From Bilabrum cf. latius (lineage: Eukaryota; Bigyra: Bicosoecida; Bigyra; Bicosoecida), in the NCBI GenBank assembly GCA_965178125.1, contig OZ237735.1:124001-188000 (forward strand): DNA of 64,000 nt. The letters are read 5' to 3'. Shown here piece by piece: positions 60,281 to 64,000 of the stretch; within the stretch, counting starts at the first letter, position 1, and each line of letters begins with the position of its first letter. The notes below the pieces were generated by a model. That model worked only from the letters and a program-made list of their open reading frames with translations. It ran no database searches and was not told the origin of the DNA. A program made the translations under genes and the position numbers.

Positions 60281-61219
60281 ATGGATTCATTTACCGTGTT
60301 TCCGGGCCAGAGAATTGAGCGAGATATGATGGTGCCCGCCGGTACCGACAATATTCGGCTGTAGGACACAGTTGTTTCAATCTCGCCTGCAGATGCTGTG
60401 CAGACTGTATGGGACGGAGAGCGGCCCGGCGAGAAGTCGTTTGTCGCGACAAAACTAGGAGTTGTACGTGTTAAGGCACCTAAGCTTCCATCAGGAAAGA
60501 AGTCAGCTGCATCGTCAATGCCATCCGCTGGGCCCTCCACAGCGGCAAGTCAGCCAAAGCTAAGGATCGCCGTTGACTCTTCGTACCGCCGCTACGTGCC
60601 AAAGGAAGGTGATACAGTGGTTGGGGTTGTGGTTGAGCGCGGGGCCGAGAACTACAGAGTGTCGCTTGGAGGCAGCCGGTTGACGCAGCTGCCCGTCTTG
60701 GCGTTCGACGGGGCCTCGAAGCGGAACAAGCCTAACCTGCTCGTGGGCACCCTGGTCTACGCGCGCATTGCCCGGGTAGATCGCGATCTCGCCCCCGAGC
60801 TGTCCTGCGCGGTGGTGAGCGGGCCCAAAAAGGACTGGGTGACGGGCGAGTCTGTGTTTGGGGAGCTGGTCGGGGGCACCACGGTGCAGGTGCCGCTGCA
60901 CCACGCCCGCCGGCTCGTGTCCAGCAAGAGCGAGCTTCTGCCTGCCCTGGGGAGACATTTCCCATTCGAGGTGTGCGTGGGGCTCAACGGGCTGGTCTGG
61001 GTGAAGGCTGCGTCTGCCGCCCGCACCGTCCTCTCCTCTCTGCTGGTGCAGCGGAGCGTGACGGTGTCGGAGGAGGCGGCCGGGGACTTTGTGGATACAG
61101 TGGTGGCTGCGGCGGGGCTCAGGGCCGCGGTGGGGGGCAGGAAGGGCCCGGCTGCTTCTGACAGCGGGTCATCAGGCGCAGCAGGGGCTGCCGCGGGAGG
61201 GCAGGCGCCCATGTCGTGA
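60281..61219 (+). CDS. RRP40: Exosome subunit RRP40/EXOSC3 (S1-KH cap protein)
   Basis: 312 residues in one exon, TAG at 60362 read as Gln, stop TGA. The N-terminal strand region (MVPAGTDNIRL, TAG, DTVV) precedes the S1 domain: GDTVVGVVVERGAENYRVSLGGS. The cap-subunit signature AFDGASKRNKPNLLVGTLVYARI follows, then the KH region with GRHFPFEVCVGLNGLVWVKA. Human and yeast RRP40 have the same order. It caps the RNA exosome channel in the nucleus and cytoplasm. The last codons and the stop fall within the first copy of a 53-bp minisatellite, and the C-terminal Gly/Ala/Ser tail is probably unconserved. Confidence 0.92.
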
Positions 61220-61462
61220 GCGGGCAAAGCTAGCTGTGGAACAACCAGGGAGGGCAGGCGCCCATGTCGTGAGCGGGCCAAGCTAGCTGTGGAACAACCA
61301 GGGAGGGCAGGCGCCCATGTCGTGAGCGGGCCAAGCTAGCTGTGGAACAACCAGGGAGGGCAGGCGCCCATGTCGTGAGCGGGCCAAGCTAGCTGTGGAA
61401 CAACCAGGGAGGGCAGGCGCCCATGTCGTGAGCGGGCCAAGCTAGCTGTGGAACAACCAGGG
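61200..61462. repeat. 53-bp minisatellite, five copies, starting inside RRP40
   Basis: CCCATGTCG recurs at 61208, 61261, 61314, 61367 and 61420, spaced 53 bp. Copies are almost identical; the first has CAAAGC where the others have CCAAGC. The first copy contains the RRP40 stop codon, so the repeat forms the end of the coding region and the 3' UTR. Confidence 0.95.
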
Positions 61463-61574
61463 AGGTGCATGGTGCCTGTGTGCTTTGTCCTGATCACGAG
61501 TCAGTTTTTGGTAAATGATCCTCTCGTATGTGCCTTCAAGCAATCCAAGAAAGCCAGTCGGCCCGGCCGTCACG

Positions 61575-62040
61575 CCGCCCTCGCCCTCGCTCGCCCCTCC
61601 CCAAGGCAAGGCTCGATTCACTCTATGATTCCCAGCGCCGCCCTCGCTCGCCCCTCCCCAAGGCAAGGCTCGATTCACTCTATGATTCCCAGCGCCGCCC
61701 TCGCTCGCCCCTCCCCAAGGCAAGGCTCGATTCACTCTATGATTCCCAGCGCCGCCCTCGCTCGCCCCTCCCCAAGGCAAGGCTCGATTCACTCTATGAT
61801 TCCCAGCGCCGCCCTCGCTCGCCCCTCCCCAAGGCAAGGCTCGATTCACTCTATGATTCCCAGCGCCGCCCTCGCTCGCCCCTCCCCAAGGCAAGGCTCG
61901 ATTCACTCTATGATTCCCAGCGCCGCCCTCGCTCGCCCCTCCCCAAGGCAAGGCTCGATTCACTCTATGATTCCCAGCGCCGCCCTCGCTCGCCCCTCCC
62001 CAAGGCAAGGCTCGATTCACTCTATGATTCCCAGCGCCGC
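61575..62040. repeat. 57-bp minisatellite, about eight copies, containing the stop of the next gene
   Basis: ATTCCCAGCGCCGCC recurs every 57 bp (for example 61628, 61685, 61742), with the last copy near 62027. The copies look identical. Because 57 bp is 19 codons, both strands show long artificial frames. The TGA of the minus-strand gene (62017-62019) lies in the last copy. Confidence 0.95.
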
Positions 62041-64000
62041 CAGCACGAGCGACGGCTGCTGCCTGGGCTGGTGGCACGTCCCCCTTGCTGCCGTGTAGAA
62101 CTGCGTCAGGGCGTAGTCCTCGTCCCCCATGGCGCCCGTGTCCCCGCCCCACGCCTCCACGTACCTCAGGTGTTCCCTGGCAAAGGCCAGCTGGGAGAAC
62201 ACGAACGGAGACCCGCTGGAGCACAGCAGGTACAGACTCATCGGCTGCAGCTCGTCCTGCCCCGGCTGCAGCCTGCTCAAGTCCACCCTGCACGTGACAC
62301 CCGGCCTGGTCCCCGGGTATCGCTGCAGGTAGTAATCCCGATTCGATCGGAGCAGGGCGTGCCGAGTGTGCGTGAAGAGCATCCGCTTGTCGAAAGCAGT
62401 CCTGGCCTGCTGCAGCAACCGTAAGAACGCCACGCTACGCTCATACGACCCCGCTGCAATGCGCTGCAGCTCCTCTCTGAGCCCCGCAGGCACCCGCACC
62501 GCCGGCACCTGCAACGGCTTGCCTGCTTTCTGCAGCCTCCTCTGCAGGGCCAGCGCCTGCTTGTGCAGCCTCCTCCTCATCTTGCTGTCCTCCTCCGCCT
62601 CTCCCTCGTACATGGGCCCCTCCCCTCCATCGGGGAGGTCCAGGGGATCCTCCCACGGACCTAGCCCGCTCCTGCTCCTGCTCGCATGCACGATGCCCTC
62701 GAACCTGTCTCCCTTCACCTTGCTGCCCTCGGCGCGCTCGCACGCGTCCAGCCGCATGTGCGGCACCACACCGAAATCAGCAGGGCACAGCCGGCCGAGC
62801 AGCTGCATGGTCACCGAGAGGAATGCATCCTGCTCGGCAAAACGTGCGGCGTAATGCGGAAACAAGCTGCCGTGCGCGTGCGCCGCAACGGCGTCGCACA
62901 CCATGCACAGCAGCGACCCCCGATCCCTTTGCCTGCACCCCAACATGCGCAACCTGAAGTCCTTCAGCGCGGCCGCATCTGCATCCTCCTCTTTCTGTTC
63001 CCTGGATGACCCCGAGCTGGCACCCGGACCCCCAGCGGGGGACGCCCCGGCAGCTGCCGGCTTGCCAGACCCCCGGCCCTTATCCCCCCCCCCCTCCCCG
63101 CCCCCCTCCCCCTTGGGTAAGTCAGGCACTGTGGCTAGGAGGTCCGGGAACCTCGCCGCGATGCAGTCCGTGAGTGCGTGGCAAAAGGTGCGGTAGTCCG
63201 CCATGGCTGCCTTGAAATCGGCCGAGGGCGCAGAGGCGTCTGCCTCCACGGCCCCTTCCTCGCCTCCTGCTGCCCCGCTGCTCGCGGACCCAGCAGTCCC
63301 TATCCTGCCTCGGCCCCGGCTCCTGCGGTGGGCCCTCCCCGCTCGCCTGTCGTCCTCTTCGTCCTCTCTCTCATCCTGCCTCTCCTGCTGCTCCTGCACC
63401 CGCCGACTCGCCGCTGCCAGCTCGCTCACGCACTTGAGACCCGCCTCCCGCCGCGCCTCCGCCGTCGCCGCCAACCTAACTGCCTCCTCCGCTCGGGACA
63501 CGATCCCGCGTAGCCCCGCGGTCCGCCGCGCAGACGCGTCCATCGCCCGAGTCGCGCTCGCGGAGTGCACCCGTGCGTGCACCTCGGCGAACACAGACGC
63601 CGCCGTCCCAAAGCTGTGGAACACCGGCCGACGCAGCTGCCACTGTGGCCCTGGGCTCCCTGCCCCTACCCCAGCTTGCTCTCCTCCCTCTGCTCCTGCT
63701 GCCCCCGTCGTGGGGAAGAACGTGTTCCGGTCTTGCACCCTCCCGATTGGCGAGGCCGCCACGCACGGTAGCCTGCGCACCTTGGTAGGGCTCGCCAGAA
63801 CGTCCCGCGGATGCAGCGCAGTAGCACCTGAGCCAGAGCCAGAGCCAGAGCCTGAGCCAGTGCCACAGCCAGAGCCATTGCCAGAGCCAGGGCCAGGGCC
63901 AGAGCTCGGGGTGCTCGCACCGGAACAGGTGCTCGAGGCAAACTCCCGGGCTGGCAGGGCAGGGGGCACGAGCCGGAGCACCTGCGTGAGATAGTTCCGG
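62017..64000 (-). CDS. Unknown large protein, 5' end beyond the window
   Basis: At least 660 residues, no TAG, TGA stop at 62017-62019; the frame is open to the window edge. The visible part starts RNYLTQVLRLVPPALP and holds a Gly/Ser-repeat stretch, an Arg/Glu-rich helical region (SRAEEAVRLAATAEARREAG, QEQQERQDEREDEEDD) and a better-structured part (DFKAAMADYRTFCHALTDCI). Further on come FRLRMLGCRQRDRGSLLCMV and a C-terminal third with MLFTHTRHALLRSNRDYYLQ and QPMSLYLLCSSGSPFVFSQL. I do not recognise the family. Codon use and consistent hydrophobic patterning support a real gene. Confidence 0.72.
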   Translation of the reverse strand, partial: RNYLTQVLRLVPPALPAREFASSTCSGASTPSSGPGPGSGNGSGCGTGSGSGSGSGSGATALHPRDVLASPTKVRRLPCVAASPIGRVQDRNTFFPTTGAAGAEGGEQAGVGAGSPGPQWQLRRPVFHSFGTAASVFAEVHARVHSASATRAMDASARRTAGLRGIVSRAEEAVRLAATAEARREAGLKCVSELAAASRRVQEQQERQDEREDEEDDRRAGRAHRRSRGRGRIGTAGSASSGAAGGEEGAVEADASAPSADFKAAMADYRTFCHALTDCIAARFPDLLATVPDLPKGEGGGEGGGDKGRGSGKPAAAGASPAGGPGASSGSSREQKEEDADAAALKDFRLRMLGCRQRDRGSLLCMVCDAVAAHAHGSLFPHYAARFAEQDAFLSVTMQLLGRLCPADFGVVPHMRLDACERAEGSKVKGDRFEGIVHASRSRSGLGPWEDPLDLPDGGEGPMYEGEAEEDSKMRRRLHKQALALQRRLQKAGKPLQVPAVRVPAGLREELQRIAAGSYERSVAFLRLLQQARTAFDKRMLFTHTRHALLRSNRDYYLQRYPGTRPGVTCRVDLSRLQPGQDELQPMSLYLLCSSGSPFVFSQLAFAREHLRYVEAWGGDTGAMGDEDYALTQFYTAARGTCHQPRQQPSLVLAALGIIE

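Noticed and set aside
61448-62424. Repeat proteins read from the 57-bp minisatellite on either strand
   Set aside because: The 19-residue repeats are a by-product of a unit length divisible by three; the minus-strand gene simply stops inside the last copy.

Overview
The window is nuclear DNA of a GC-rich, gene-dense, flagellated single-celled eukaryote. Spliceosomal introns (84-219 nt, GT(A/G)AG...CAG), organelle-type and endomembrane genes (i-AAA protease, ARL1, TRAPP BET3, cathepsin B), RNA-decay genes (DCP1, RRP40) and two flagellar genes (MEIG1, SPEF2/CPC1-like) support this. I cannot name the lineage.

The central result is a variant genetic code. Under the standard code almost every gene here looks broken by in-frame TAG codons. 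Reading TAG as glutamine turns the fragments into about 20 long genes that cover most of the window. I count about 70 in-frame TAG codons in 17 genes, and every gene whose end I can see stops at TGA. I found no in-frame TAA in roughly 17,000 codons. Glutamine (not leucine, glutamate or tyrosine) is fixed by the ARL1 gene at 59387-60045. There TAG occupies the catalytic switch II Gln (WDLGGQ), the Gln of NKQD and the Gln of the ARL1-typical RLQV motif. TAG also lies inside the first catalytic HxK motif of the phospholipase D gene and in a Gln-rich tail at 27699.

Layout. 22-5907 phospholipase D (+); 6090-7628 3'-5' exonuclease (-); 7861-9296 DCP1 (-); 9925-15640 a 123/124-bp satellite of about 46-47 copies with a higher-order duplication; 16126-17106 MEIG1 (+); 17301-21144 OSCA/TMEM63-like channel (+); 21639-24146 YME1-type FtsH (+); 24258-26333 coiled-coil/PH-like protein (-); 26439-27728 membrane-anchored coiled-coil protein (+); 27948-36632 giant thrombospondin-repeat membrane protein (+); 36714-46559 giant SPEF2/CPC1-like flagellar protein (-); 46867-48269 cathepsin B (-); 48481-49698 2-oxoglutarate/Fe(II) oxygenase (+); 49797-51575 HhH-GPD DNA glycosylase (-); 51713-52520 BET3/TRAPPC3 (+); 52634-54626 coiled-coil protein (+); 54752-57865 DDX27/DRS1 helicase (-); 58015-59325 FtsJ/RrmJ methyltransferase (+); 59387-60045 ARL1 (-); 60281-61219 RRP40 (+); two minisatellites at 61200-62040; 62017-64000 a partial unknown gene (-).

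Genes are packed 60-240 bp apart on both strands, with several head-to-head pairs that probably share a promoter region. Introns are few and lie mostly near the 5' ends. Many conserved domains carry Gly/Ser/Ala-rich insertions in loops. All calls come from reading motifs by eye; no database search was run.
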